Positions 17,412 to 26,576 are shown, counted from the stretch's first letter. The stretch is 64,000 nucleotides of DNA from Candidatus Pseudomonas phytovorans (GCA_029202525.1 CP119325.1:2826001-2890000); one strand, 5' to 3'. The notes: a model not told the origin generated them from the letters alone. Numbers and translations are program-made.

Positions 17412-18551
17412 TCAGCTGAGAACGGGGGTTTCCCAGAGGTTGAGCTTCACGCCGATGCCTTGCTCGAGCGCCTTGCGGTACACCACGGTGCCCCAGGCCA
17501 CGTCTTCGACGGGCATGCCGCCCACCGACATCAGGATGATTTCGTCGTCATGCAGGCGCCCCGGTGCGTCGCCGCTGATGATCTTGCCGATGTCCTCCAC
17601 CTGCTCGGCGGCCAGCTTGCCTTCGGCGATCATGTCCATGAAGCGCACGCCTACCAGCGGCACGTGGTTGTGCGCAGGCTTGGGCAGCTCTTCGAACCAG
17701 GCTTCGTACAGGCCGGTGTTGTCCACCACCTTGCGCACGTCGTCCTGCTCCATGCCGGCGTCGATGCTGCAGGGCGCGGGCATCGCCAGGAAGGCGCCGG
17801 GCTTGACCCACTCGCGGCGCACCAGCGGGTATTGGCTGGGGTCGCCGACTTCGCCGGAGCTGCAGTAGCTGACCAGGTCGGAGCCGCGCACGACGTCTTC
17901 CAGGGTTTCCACTACTTGAACATTGGTGATTTGCGGGAAGCTGGTTTTCACCCAGGCGACAAACGCATCCAGGTTCTTCTGGCCACGGCCCTTGATCTTG
18001 AGGGTATCGATCAGCGGGCAGACAGCCATGAACGCGGCGACCGTGGTCTTGCCCATTACACCCGGGCCGGCCAGGCCGATGACCTTGGCGTCTTTGCGCG
18101 CCAGGTGGCGGGCGCCGACACCCGGGATGGCGCCGGTGCGATAGGCCGACAGCAGGTTGGCCGACATGTGCGCCAGTGGCGCGCCGGTGTCGGCATCGTT
18201 GAGGGTGAACATCAGGATCGAGCGGGGCAGGCCTTTCTCGCGGTTGGCGATGTTGGAGCCGTACCACTTGGCGCCTGCGGTCTGAAAGTGGCCACCGAGG
18301 TACGCCGGCATCGCCATCATGCGCCGGTCGGCCGTGGGCTTGGGCATGTTGGGGAATGGCGAGTGCTCGGGGAAGGTGATCATCGCGCCGTGCGAGTCGC
18401 TGTTCGGGCCGGCCATGCGGTAGTCACCCTGGTACAGCAGGCCGAACATTTCTTCCATGGTGTCGACACAGGCGGGCATGTCGGTGACGCCGGCGCGGAT
18501 CATGTCCTGCTCGGACAGGTAGATGAAGTCAATTCTGGTATCGAGGGTCAT
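17412..18551 (-). CDS. tynB: ornithine cyclodeaminase-fold protein, tyramine oxidase subunit B type
   Basis: A 379-residue member of the ornithine cyclodeaminase/mu-crystallin superfamily, longer than typical OCD (about 310-350). The nucleotide-binding loop is GLAGPGVMGKTT near residue 180, and the substrate-side segment GAKWYGSNIANREKGLPRSI is present. Proteins of this pattern are named tyramine oxidase subunit B after the tyn genes of P. putida U. Its neighbours, namely RidA-like and DAO genes downstream and an aldehyde dehydrogenase and amine permease farther upstream, all support amine oxidation. The catalytic contribution of an OCD fold to an amine oxidase is unclear. Confidence 0.72.
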   Translation of the reverse strand: MTLDTRIDFIYLSEQDMIRAGVTDMPACVDTMEEMFGLLYQGDYRMAGPNSDSHGAMITFPEHSPFPNMPKPTADRRMMAMPAYLGGHFQTAGAKWYGSNIANREKGLPRSILMFTLNDADTGAPLAHMSANLLSAYRTGAIPGVGARHLARKDAKVIGLAGPGVMGKTTVAAFMAVCPLIDTLKIKGRGQKNLDAFVAWVKTSFPQITNVQVVETLEDVVRGSDLVSYCSSGEVGDPSQYPLVRREWVKPGAFLAMPAPCSIDAGMEQDDVRKVVDNTGLYEAWFEELPKPAHNHVPLVGVRFMDMIAEGKLAAEQVEDIGKIISGDAPGRLHDDEIILMSVGGMPVEDVAWGTVVYRKALEQGIGVKLNLWETPVLS

Positions 18552-18676
18552 GGCGGGTCTCGCAGGGCTGGCTGCCGTCGGATTTATTGTTGGTATCGAG
18601 GCAACCAGTTTCGCTAACGACTGGTAGGTCGTCTTGTGCCTGCCTGCCAGCCGAGTTGACCGTCAGTGCCAGCGCT

Positions 18677-19894
18677 TCAGTGGCCAGCGAGCGAAAAGCT
18701 GGCGGGGGTGTCGCGCAGGCTGAGGGCGGTCAGCAGGCACACCACCAGGGTGCACAGGGCCAGCAGCGCCGCCCATGCGGTCGGCCCGTGGTTGAGCACC
18801 ACCGCAGCCAGGGGGGCCGCGCCGGCAGAGGCCGAGAGCTGGATGGCGCCCAGCAGCGCTGCGGTGGAGCCCAGTGCCTTGTCCTGCGAGGCCATCACCA
18901 GCGACATTAGCGTCGATTCGGCGATCCCCAAGCCGAACAGGGCCACCACCATGCCGCTGGCCACACCCGGCAGCCCCAGCCCCGTCAGTGCGCCGAGCAG
19001 GCTGATGCAGGCGCCGCCGGCCATGCACAGCACGCCTGCACGCGTCAGGGTATTCAGGCCCAGCCGGCTGATCAGGCGGCTGGCCGTCATGGCACCGAAC
19101 AGGATCGATACCCCGGTGGCGCCGAACAGCAGGCCGAAGGCCTGGGCGCTCAGGCCGTAGTGGGCCTGGTACACCAGGGTGGCACCGCCGATGTAGGCGA
19201 ACAGGAAGAAGAACACCGCCGCCACTGCCAGGGTCGGCCGCAGGAAGCGGCGGTCAGCGAGGATGGCCAGGTAGGTACGGCAGGCGTGGCCCAGGCGCAG
19301 CGGTTCGCGTTTACCCAGGGGCAGGGTTTCTGGCAGGTTCAGCAGGCTGTTGACCAGCACGGCCAAACCCATGCCGGCGAGTACCAGCATCACGGCGCGC
19401 CAGCCGAAATGCGCGTCGATCACGCCGCCCAGAGCCGGGGCCAGGATCGGCGCCACGCCTTCGATGGTCATCAGCAGGGCGAACAGCTTGGTCGCGGCTA
19501 CGCCCTGGCTGACATCACGGACCATGCTCATGATTACTACCAAGGTCAGCGCACTGCCCAGGCCCTGCAAGAAGCGCAGGATGATCAGGGCGTCGAGGCT
19601 GGGAGCGGCGGCTGCGCCGAGTGAGCAGAGGATGAACAGCAACAGGCCGGTCAGCAGCGGCCTGCGCCGACCAAAGGCGTCGACGATGGGGCCGAAGAGC
19701 AACTGGCCGGCGCCCATGGCCAGCAGGAAGAACGTCAGCGTCAACTGCACGTGGGTGAAGCTTGCCTGATAGTGGCTGGCGATTTCCGGCAGGCTCGACA
19801 GGTACATGTCGACAGCGGACGGGCCGAGGGCGCCGATCAGGCCAAGGCCCAGGGCGAAGCGCAATGGTGTTGGGGGAGCGGGATCTGCTTGCAT
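18677..19894 (-). CDS. Bcr/CflA-family MFS exporter
   Basis: A 405-residue major facilitator protein with about 12 membrane segments. PSAVDMYLSSLPEIA in TM1 is the signature of the Bcr/CflA drug-exporter subfamily, and GPIVDAFGRRRPLL is the TM2-3 loop motif. The ATG at 19894 was preferred; an in-frame GTG at 19918 would add eight residues but would sit inside a palindromic operator. It is embedded among the amine-catabolism genes and may export a toxic amine, aldehyde or other compound. An 18-bp perfect palindrome just upstream suggests control by a TetR-type repressor. Confidence 0.82.
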   Translation of the reverse strand: MQADPAPPTPLRFALGLGLIGALGPSAVDMYLSSLPEIASHYQASFTHVQLTLTFFLLAMGAGQLLFGPIVDAFGRRRPLLTGLLLFILCSLGAAAAPSLDALIILRFLQGLGSALTLVVIMSMVRDVSQGVAATKLFALLMTIEGVAPILAPALGGVIDAHFGWRAVMLVLAGMGLAVLVNSLLNLPETLPLGKREPLRLGHACRTYLAILADRRFLRPTLAVAAVFFFLFAYIGGATLVYQAHYGLSAQAFGLLFGATGVSILFGAMTASRLISRLGLNTLTRAGVLCMAGGACISLLGALTGLGLPGVASGMVVALFGLGIAESTLMSLVMASQDKALGSTAALLGAIQLSASAGAAPLAAVVLNHGPTAWAALLALCTLVVCLLTALSLRDTPASFSLAGH

Positions 19895-19916
19895 GGTTTT
19901 CTCTGGCTGATTTTTC

Positions 19917-19934
19917 ACCTACCGATCGGTAGGT
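19917..19934. promoter_or_regulatory. 18-bp perfect palindrome, TetR-type operator
   Basis: ACCTACCGATCGGTAGGT is exactly self-complementary and lies 23 bases upstream of the exporter's ATG. Size and symmetry are typical of TetR-family operators. No tetR gene is adjacent; the nearest is at 27130. Confidence 0.65.
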
Positions 19935-20002
19935 TGGCGAATATTATGCGCCGGGCCAGGCAAGGTCAAACGTTGTTCGCCCTGAAAAGTTCGGCGCCTG
20001 GG

Positions 20003-20226
20003 AGATCGAGCGCCGCCCGCGCGGCGCATCGCGAGCTGCGCTCGCTCCCACCTTTTTTTTGGCCAGTAACGCCTGTTACAGGCGCGCGCGACCGCCTTGT
20101 ATGTACGGCGCGATATCGCGTCATGCGCCAAGGCGTTCGCGCGCAAATTCCCCAGGAATAATTGGCCCGAAAAAAACGTGGGAGCGAGCGCAGCTCGCGA
20201 TGCGCCGCGCGGGCGGCGCTCGATCT
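20003..20226. repeat. 224-bp element with 49-bp perfect terminal inverted repeats
   Basis: 20003-20051 and 20178-20226 are exact reverse complements over 49 bases, including the REP-like core GTGGGAGCGAGCGCAGCTCG. Inside them, runs of seven to eight T/A and GGCC extend the pairing imperfectly. The centre (about 20065-20165) is itself rich in GCGCGC and GCGATATCGC palindromes. There is no coding frame of note. It lies between the exporter and the porin gene, and the shape fits a REP-derived or MITE-like element. Confidence 0.75.
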
Positions 20227-20254
20227 ACCAGGCGATGCAGCCGCCTCGGCGAAC

Positions 20255-21565
20255 TCAGAACGGCAGAGCCACGGTCAGCTGGCTATACACATTGGTGCCA
20301 TTCCCCCCCACCTGATTACCGCCGTTGCTCTCATCCTTGCGCGGCTGGTACAGCCCCACCAGCGGGCTGATGATCAAATGCTCGTTGACCGCCCATTCCA
20401 CATACAGGTCCAGCTCCCGGGCATCGAGGTTGAGGCTGTCGCGGGTCCGCACGGTGTCGAAGTCGAAGTACAACGCGCCGACGGTGAGGTTTTCCAGCGG
20501 CGTCGCCTTCACGCCCACATGGTGAATACCAGTATTGCTGTTGAAAGGGCCGGCGTAATTGGCGGCGACCTCACCCTGAAACCAGGTGCCGTAACCGCTG
20601 GACAGGCCGCTGAACAGCGCGTCCCAGCCCGCCGAGTAACGGGTATAGCGATAGGTGACCGACGGCGCCCACGGCAGGTCGGCAAAGGTGTAGCCGGCCT
20701 GCAGATACCAGGCTTGCTCGGGGCCATCTGTCTTGTCCTGCCAGGCGTATTCAAAAGCGAAACTGGCATTGTCGATGCCGGCGCTGCCCTCACCGCGCAC
20801 GCTGTACACGTCCATGCCCTCGCGGGCTTTTTGAAAGTCGCTGGCCCACTGGTCGGTAACGTCGATGCCGTGAATCCAGGTCAGCCCCAGGGTGCCCAGG
20901 GCGTGGGTGTAGTCCAGTGTGCCGGCGGCCAGTTCGGTTTCCGCCTGGGCGCGGTTATCGGATTTGAGCCACAGCAGGCTGCCATGCAGGCCTTCGCTAC
21001 CACCCAGGCGCAGCATTGCGGTGCGGTCGAAGGCGTGACGGGCGGCCAGGTAGTAAGCACCGCCGCGGTCCAGGGCACCGTCGGCGACGCCATTACCCAG
21101 GTTCGGGCCGTCGTCGTTGATCAAAAAACCACTGCCCAGGCGAATGGTCTGGCGGCCGGCGGAAACGTCCACGCCATCCTTGCCCAGCGTGGGGAACAGG
21201 TCGGCTGAGCGCCAGCCGAGGAAGGCGTCCTCGATCTTGGTGGTGCGTTCCGTGCCGTCGGTGTTGCCGGCTGCATCACCATCGCCCCAGGTGGCCGAGC
21301 TTACCCAGTTCAGGCTGCCATACAGCGTGCCGTTGCCGGCCAGGCCCTGGTCCCCGCTGAGGCCATACTTGATAAAGCCTTCGCGCCAGGTCGAACCACC
21401 TGTGGTGCCGTCGTAGTTCTTGCGGCTGTTGAACATGCCCCATACCGCCAGCATGTCGGCGTTCAGGTGGCTGTCATCGTCGGCGTACAGCTCAACGGCC
21501 GGCGCGGCCTGGCTGGCCAGCAAGGTTGCCAGGGCCAAGGTGGACAGCGTTTGCGGTTTGACCAT
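20255..21565 (-). CDS. outer-membrane beta-barrel porin
   Basis: A 436-residue outer-membrane protein: a signal peptide (to about 24, cleaved after SQAAPA), alternating beta-strand pattern throughout and a terminal Phe (QLTVALPF). It resembles substrate-specific or alginate-export-like porins of Pseudomonas rather than classical OprD, but the family is not certain. I chose the ATG at 21565 with GAGG upstream, over a longer frame from 21598. It is on the same strand as the aldehyde dehydrogenase 176 bases upstream and the amine-oxidation genes, so it probably provides outer-membrane entry for the aromatic amine or acid. Confidence 0.75.
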   Translation of the reverse strand: MVKPQTLSTLALATLLASQAAPAVELYADDDSHLNADMLAVWGMFNSRKNYDGTTGGSTWREGFIKYGLSGDQGLAGNGTLYGSLNWVSSATWGDGDAAGNTDGTERTTKIEDAFLGWRSADLFPTLGKDGVDVSAGRQTIRLGSGFLINDDGPNLGNGVADGALDRGGAYYLAARHAFDRTAMLRLGGSEGLHGSLLWLKSDNRAQAETELAAGTLDYTHALGTLGLTWIHGIDVTDQWASDFQKAREGMDVYSVRGEGSAGIDNASFAFEYAWQDKTDGPEQAWYLQAGYTFADLPWAPSVTYRYTRYSAGWDALFSGLSSGYGTWFQGEVAANYAGPFNSNTGIHHVGVKATPLENLTVGALYFDFDTVRTRDSLNLDARELDLYVEWAVNEHLIISPLVGLYQPRKDESNGGNQVGGNGTNVYSQLTVALPF

Positions 21566-21741
21566 TACACATCCCTCGATTGTTCTCGGCACCTTCACAG
21601 GGGCCTTTGTTGTTCGGGGGCGCCCTCGGTCTGACGAGGGGCCATCGCGGTTGGCGGCGATGGCCTATTAGGGCGTGTGCGGCGGGGCGGGGTCTTGTTC
21701 GAGGCTGCCAAGGCGCTTGCACGCCTTGGCCAGGGGCGTGG

Positions 21742-23229
21742 TCAGTAGCGGATCATCACCGACTTCAGCTCGGTGAAATCGTCGATGAAGGCCGAGCCGA
21801 ACTCGCGGCCAATGCCGGAAGCCTTGATGCCGCCAAACGGCACAGCCGGGTCGAGCAGGGTGTGCATGTTCACCCACAAGGTACCGGCCTGGATTTCGGG
21901 GATCATGCGCATGGCCTTGCCCAGGTCATTGGTCCACAGGCTGGCGCTGAGGCCGTAGGGCGAGGCATTCATCAACTGCAGCAGTTCGTCTTCGTCGTCA
22001 TACGGCAGGAAGGTGGCCACCGGGCCGAAGGTTTCCTGGTTGAGCAGGGTGTCGCTGGCTGATTTGGCGAGAATCACCGTGGGCTCGACGAAACAGCCTG
22101 GGCCGTCGCCTATCTTGCCGCCGTGAATGATCTGGCTGCCCTCGGCGCGCGCGATGGCGAACAGATCGGCCAGCTTTTGCTGGTGCGGCTTGTTGGCCAC
22201 CGGGCCGAACTGGGTGGTTTCGTCCAGCGGTGAGCCGATTTTCAGTTGGCCCAGCCGCTGGGACAGAGCATCCAGCAGTGGATCGATGCGTGAGCGGTGC
22301 ACATAGAAGCGCTCGCCCGCGGCGCAGATTTGCCCCGAGTGCAGGAAGCCGGCTTCGATGATGCCATCGACTGCCTTATCCACGGCCACGTCGGGCAGGA
22401 AAGCCACCGCGTTCTTGCCACCCAGTTCCAGCGTTGCACGAGTCAGCTTGGCGCCCATGGCGGCCTGGCCGACGGCGATACCGGTGGGCACGGAGCCGGT
22501 GAACGAGACCTTGTCGGTACCGGCGTGCTCGATCAGCGCCTTGCCCACCAGGCCACCCCCGGTCAGCACGTTCAGTGCACCGGCCGGCAGGCCTGCTTCG
22601 GTGGCCAGTTCGGCAATGCGCAGCAGGGTCAGCGGGGTGAATTCGCTGGGTTTGAGGATGATGCTGCAGCCGGTGGTCAGGGCCGAGGCCAGCTTCCAGA
22701 TGGCGATCATGGTGGCGAAGTTCCATGGCACGATGCCCACCACCACGCCAATCGGTTCGCGCAGGGTGAAGGCGCTGTAGCGCTCACCGGCGAAAGAAGG
22801 CAGCGACGGGGTAATGGTCTGGCCGGTGATCTTGGTGGCCCAGCCGGCGTAGTAGCGCAGGAAGTGCGCGGCCTGCTCTACTTCAAAGGCACGGGAAATG
22901 CCGATCAGCTTGCCGGATTGCAAGGTTTCCAATTGTGCCAGCGCTTCGCGATTGGCTTCCAGCAGGTCGGCCAGCCTGAACAGCACCGCGGCGCGGGCGG
23001 CGGGACTGGTGTGCGACCAGGCGGTAAACCCTTGGCGCGAGGAGCTGACGGCATGGTCGACATCGGCCTGGTTGGCGTCGGCGATGTGGGCGATGGTCTG
23101 GCCGTTGGCCGGGTTGACCACGGCGATGTTCGAGGACGACTGGCTGGCCAGGTGCTGGCCGTGGATGAACACGCCATGCTCGCGGGCCAGGAAGGCCGTG
23201 ACGGCAGGGAGGAGGGTGATGTCGCTCAT
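21742..23229 (-). CDS. phenylacetaldehyde-type aldehyde dehydrogenase
   Basis: A 495-residue NAD(P)-dependent aldehyde dehydrogenase. The cofactor segment is VPWNFATMIAIWKLASAL, the general base lies in LELGGKN and the nucleophile in SGQICAAGER. The ATG at 23229 has GGAG seven bases upstream; an open frame continues further but is non-coding. In this cluster the substrate should be 4-hydroxyphenylacetaldehyde (or the 3,4-dihydroxy form), giving the hydroxyphenylacetate consumed by the hpa genes, as FeaB/PadA do elsewhere. It is divergent from the amine permease, with a 245-base shared regulatory region. Confidence 0.85.
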   Translation of the reverse strand: MSDITLLPAVTAFLAREHGVFIHGQHLASQSSSNIAVVNPANGQTIAHIADANQADVDHAVSSSRQGFTAWSHTSPAARAAVLFRLADLLEANREALAQLETLQSGKLIGISRAFEVEQAAHFLRYYAGWATKITGQTITPSLPSFAGERYSAFTLREPIGVVVGIVPWNFATMIAIWKLASALTTGCSIILKPSEFTPLTLLRIAELATEAGLPAGALNVLTGGGLVGKALIEHAGTDKVSFTGSVPTGIAVGQAAMGAKLTRATLELGGKNAVAFLPDVAVDKAVDGIIEAGFLHSGQICAAGERFYVHRSRIDPLLDALSQRLGQLKIGSPLDETTQFGPVANKPHQQKLADLFAIARAEGSQIIHGGKIGDGPGCFVEPTVILAKSASDTLLNQETFGPVATFLPYDDEDELLQLMNASPYGLSASLWTNDLGKAMRMIPEIQAGTLWVNMHTLLDPAVPFGGIKASGIGREFGSAFIDDFTELKSVMIRY

Positions 23230-23474
23230 GCAAACTCCGGGGCAGGTGGCCAAAGCCTGCAGCTTAGTGAGCGGGGCAGAGCGGTTCTTGTGCCTGCGTG
23301 ACAGGGGCATGACTGTGGCTGCCAGGCTTGCCGGCGATGAGGCCGATGCAGGCATGAACAGAGGGCGCTGGCAGGCAGCAACAAGGGCGGCGGCAGCCAT
23401 TGGCAAGACGCCATGCCACCTGCAGCGCACAGTGATCACTCGTTCAACGCCATAAAAACAAGCCGGGGCATACG

Positions 23475-24971
23475 ATGTCACTCAATAACAAGCTCACCGA
23501 GCACCTCAACCGCGGCACGGTCGGTTTCCCCACCGCCCTGGCCAGCACCGTCGGGCTGATCATGGCCAGCCCGGTGATCCTCACCGCAACCATGGGCTTT
23601 GGCATCGGCGGCAGCGCCTTCGCCGTGGCCATGGTCATCGCTGCATTGATGATGCTCGCGCAGTCCACCACATTCGCCGAAGCCGCTTCGATCCTGCCGA
23701 CCACAGGCTCGGTGTACGACTACATCAACTGCGGCATGGGCCGTTTCTTCGCCATCACCGGCACGCTGTCGGCCTACCTGATCGTGCACGTGTTCGCCGG
23801 CACCGCCGAAACCATTTTGTCGGGGGTGATGGCGCTGGTGAACTTCGAGCACCTCAATACCCTGGCGGAATCTGCCGGCGGTTCGTGGCTGCTGGGGGTG
23901 TGCTTCGTGGTGGCGTTCGCGGTGCTCAATGCCTTTGGTGTCAGCGCCTTCAGCCGCGCGGAAGTGGTGCTTACCTTTGGTATGTGGACCACCTTGATGG
24001 TGTTCGGCGTGCTCGGCCTTATTGCTGCTCCAGCAGTGGAGCTGGACGGTCCGTTCGGCGTGTCACTGGTGGGCACCGACCTGATGACCATCCTGTCGCT
24101 GGTCGGCATGGCCATGTTCATGTTCGTCGGTTGCGAGTTCGTCACACCGCTGGCGCCTGAGCTGCGCCGCTCGGCCTGGGTGCTGCCACGGGCCATGGCG
24201 CTGGGCCTGTTTGGTGTGGCCAGCTGCATGTTCATCTACGGTGCGGCGATGAAGCGCCAGGTGGAAAACGTGGTGCTCGATGCCGCCAGCGGCGTGCACC
24301 TGCTGGACACGCCCATGGCCATCCCGCGTTTCGCTGAGCAGGTGATGGGCGACATCGGCCCGGTGTGGCTGGGTATCGGCTTTTTGTTCGCCGGTGCGGC
24401 AACCATCAACACACTGATGGCCGGTGTGCCACGCATTCTCTACGGCATGGCGGTCGACGGCGCGTTGCCCAAGGTGTTCACCTACCTGCACCCGCGCTTC
24501 AAAACGCCGTTACTGTGCATTCTGGTGGTGGCGTTGATCCCTTGCCTGCATGCCTGGTACCTGGGCGGCAACCCGGACAACATCCTGCACCTGGTGCTGG
24601 CCGCCGTGTGCGCGTGGAGTACCGCTTACCTGCTGGTGACGCTGTCGGTGGTGATCCTGCGCATTCGCCGCCCGGACCTGCCGCGGGCCTACCGCTCGCC
24701 ACTGTTCCCGTTGCCGCAGATCTTCTCCAGCAGTGGCATCCTCATCGGCATGGCGTTCATCACGCCGCCAGGCATGAACCCTGCCGATGTCTACGTGCCG
24801 TTCGCCATCATGCTGGGTGCTACTGCGGCCTATGCGTTGTTCTGGACGCTGTGCGTGCAGAAGGTCAACCCGTTCAAGCCGGCACGGGTTGAGGATGTGC
24901 TAGAGAAAGAGTTCGCCGCCGAACCTGGCCACGCCGTGGAGCACGTGCTGCATGATCAGAAGTTTGCGTGA
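23475..24971 (+). CDS. APC-superfamily amine/amino-acid permease
   Basis: A 498-residue inner-membrane transporter with about 12 hydrophobic segments of the amino acid-polyamine-organocation type (NRGTVGFPTALASTVGLIMASPVIL in the first helix region, the broken-helix segment GFGIGGSAFA). It is divergent from the aldehyde dehydrogenase gene and overlaps a DUF3156-like gene by 20 bases. Tyramine or dopamine uptake is the most likely role from context. A more general aromatic-amine or amino-acid permease cannot be excluded. Confidence 0.83.
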   Translation: MSLNNKLTEHLNRGTVGFPTALASTVGLIMASPVILTATMGFGIGGSAFAVAMVIAALMMLAQSTTFAEAASILPTTGSVYDYINCGMGRFFAITGTLSAYLIVHVFAGTAETILSGVMALVNFEHLNTLAESAGGSWLLGVCFVVAFAVLNAFGVSAFSRAEVVLTFGMWTTLMVFGVLGLIAAPAVELDGPFGVSLVGTDLMTILSLVGMAMFMFVGCEFVTPLAPELRRSAWVLPRAMALGLFGVASCMFIYGAAMKRQVENVVLDAASGVHLLDTPMAIPRFAEQVMGDIGPVWLGIGFLFAGAATINTLMAGVPRILYGMAVDGALPKVFTYLHPRFKTPLLCILVVALIPCLHAWYLGGNPDNILHLVLAAVCAWSTAYLLVTLSVVILRIRRPDLPRAYRSPLFPLPQIFSSSGILIGMAFITPPGMNPADVYVPFAIMLGATAAYALFWTLCVQKVNPFKPARVEDVLEKEFAAEPGHAVEHVLHDQKFA

Positions 24972-25521
24972 ACGCCTGCTGGCGCCACGAGCGCCTTCCG
25001 GTTACCGACCCGGGACGACGCTGGCATGCCTGGCGCGCAACCTGGGGCAGCAGAACCTGGCTGCCGGGGTGCTCCACGGCCCGGTACCGGGCTGGCAGGC
25101 TCAGGTGCACGAACGCATCGAAGCCCACCTGCTGATGCATATCGTCACCTGTGAGTTCCAGCTGTTGCTGCCTGCCCCGCAAGGGGGCGATGTCAGCCTG
25201 GAGCTGCGCCACACCGGTGCGTTACGCCGCACCGGCCTGGCGTGCGTGTACCGCAAGGGTGACCGTGTACGCTTCGCTCAACTGCGTGACCGGTTGCTGC
25301 AGCAGGCAGCACTGGTGGCAGCCCTGATGCCACTGGATTTCAAGCGCTTGACCCTGGCCTGGCGCGACGGCCAATGGTTGCTGACACTGGAGCACATGGG
25401 CGGCAGCGAAGTGGTCAACCGCATGCCAGCGTTTCGCCGCTACATCCCGATCAGCCCGCAGCAGCGGGCGCACCTGATGGCCAGCCTGGCCCAGTTCAAC
25501 GCCTTGCTACCCAGCCTTTGA
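24952..25521 (+). CDS. DUF3156-like protein
   Basis: A 189-residue, Arg- and Leu-rich soluble protein with no signal peptide or transmembrane segment. Its start overlaps the last 20 bases of the permease gene, so the two are translationally coupled. It has the look of the DUF3156 family (my recollection), which lacks a known function and occurs beside amine-catabolism genes. The pattern of paired aromatic and Arg residues (YIPISPQQRAHL near the end) is conserved-looking but uninformative. A role in amine uptake or oxidation is suggested only by the coupling. Confidence 0.7.
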   Translation: MIRSLRERLLAPRAPSGYRPGTTLACLARNLGQQNLAAGVLHGPVPGWQAQVHERIEAHLLMHIVTCEFQLLLPAPQGGDVSLELRHTGALRRTGLACVYRKGDRVRFAQLRDRLLQQAALVAALMPLDFKRLTLAWRDGQWLLTLEHMGGSEVVNRMPAFRRYIPISPQQRAHLMASLAQFNALLPSL

Positions 25522-25571
25522 CGCAACCTGGCATACGCCTTGCGGTATGTACCGACGAATGATGACAGTTG

Positions 25572-25605
25572 TGCGTACATAGATAACATGTTAACAATGT
25601 GCGCA
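25572..25605. promoter_or_regulatory. 34-bp imperfect palindrome upstream of the FeaR-like gene
   Basis: The perfect core TAACATGTTA (25584-25593) is flanked at equal distance by TGCGTACAT (25572-25580) and ATGTGCGCA (25597-25605), all sharing one centre at 25588.5; three of 17 pairs mismatch. It lies 30 bases before the regulator's start and probably overlaps its promoter. Autoregulation is inferred. Confidence 0.6.
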
Positions 25606-25634
25606 TAACAACAAATCCTGCGTCGAGGGTAGCC

Positions 25635-26576
25635 ATGCATACTCAACAATCCAACCGTTATGGGCTGGAACGCTGGACCACGGCCTTGCAGCAGATCTGT
25701 GGCCGCTTCGAGACGGAGCTTGCGTCCAACCACTCGCTGTTCATCGGCGAAATTTCCACCTTTTCCCGCGCAGGCTTACCGCTGGCCAATTTGCGCACCA
25801 ACGCCGGCAACATCCGCCGGCTGGGCGAAAATCCCACCCTCGACGATGATCAGCATTGCTTTCTGGTCAGCCAGCGTGCCGGGCATTCCACCGTGTGCCA
25901 GGGCGGCGTGCAGGTCAGCCTGGCGCCGGGTGAGCTGCTGCTGATGGATTCGGTCGGGCGTTGCGAGATCACCCCCAGCGGCTTGATCGAGCATGTCTCG
26001 CTGGCCCTGTCGCGTGAGCAGGTGCGCAAGTACGTGCAGGGCAGCGGCCCGATGTTTGGCAAGATCTCCTCGACCAACGCCTGCGGGCGCATGCTGCATG
26101 TGCTGATGGACCAGCTGTGCAAGGACGGTAACGTAAGCGGCGATGGCGCCCAGGGCGACGCGCTGCAGACTGCCTTCATCGCCCTGCTGGAGCCGGGCTT
26201 CGAGCGCCATGGTGAAGCGCCGGGCAACCTCCAAGCCTTGAACGGTGCCAACCTGCGCGGTTACGTGCAGCAAGTCATCGACGAGTCGCTGTCACAGCCC
26301 GGGCTTAGCCCGGCCAACCTGGCAGGGCGCCTGAACATCTCGGTGCGCCACCTGTACCGTTTGTTCGAGGAGGAAGGCGATAGCGTGTGCCGCTATATTC
26401 AGCGGGCACGCCTGAAGCGCAGCGCCGATGACCTGGCCAACCCGTTCTTCAGGAGCGAATCGATCACCTCGATCGCCTACAAGTGGGGGTTTACCGACTC
26501 GGCGCACTTCAGCCGCTCGTTCAAGAAACAGTTCGAGCGCTCGCCCAAGGATTACCGGGCCCAGGCGATGGCCTGA
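25635..26576 (+). CDS. FeaR-like AraC-family regulator
   Basis: A 313-residue AraC-family activator. The N-terminal half is a ligand-binding domain of the FeaR type, and residues about 205-305 hold the two helix-turn-helix motifs (NLAGRLNISVRHLYRLFEEEG and SITSIAYKWGFTDSAHFSRSFKKQFERSPKDYR). FeaR activates amine-oxidation genes in response to aromatic aldehydes, and the position here beside permease and aldehyde dehydrogenase genes fits the same role (called tynR in P. putida U). The ATG at 25635 follows GAGGG by eight bases. A large palindrome lies immediately upstream. Confidence 0.85.
   Translation: MHTQQSNRYGLERWTTALQQICGRFETELASNHSLFIGEISTFSRAGLPLANLRTNAGNIRRLGENPTLDDDQHCFLVSQRAGHSTVCQGGVQVSLAPGELLLMDSVGRCEITPSGLIEHVSLALSREQVRKYVQGSGPMFGKISSTNACGRMLHVLMDQLCKDGNVSGDGAQGDALQTAFIALLEPGFERHGEAPGNLQALNGANLRGYVQQVIDESLSQPGLSPANLAGRLNISVRHLYRLFEEEGDSVCRYIQRARLKRSADDLANPFFRSESITSIAYKWGFTDSAHFSRSFKKQFERSPKDYRAQAMA

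Noticed and set aside
16054..17868. A 604-codon plus-strand frame opposite the amine-oxidation genes
   Set aside because: It spans three minus-strand genes and their gaps and shows no motif.
21742..23481. N-terminal extension of the aldehyde dehydrogenase to 579 residues
   Set aside because: The extension has no family match, crosses the divergent promoter region, and the ATG at 23229 has a good ribosome-binding site.
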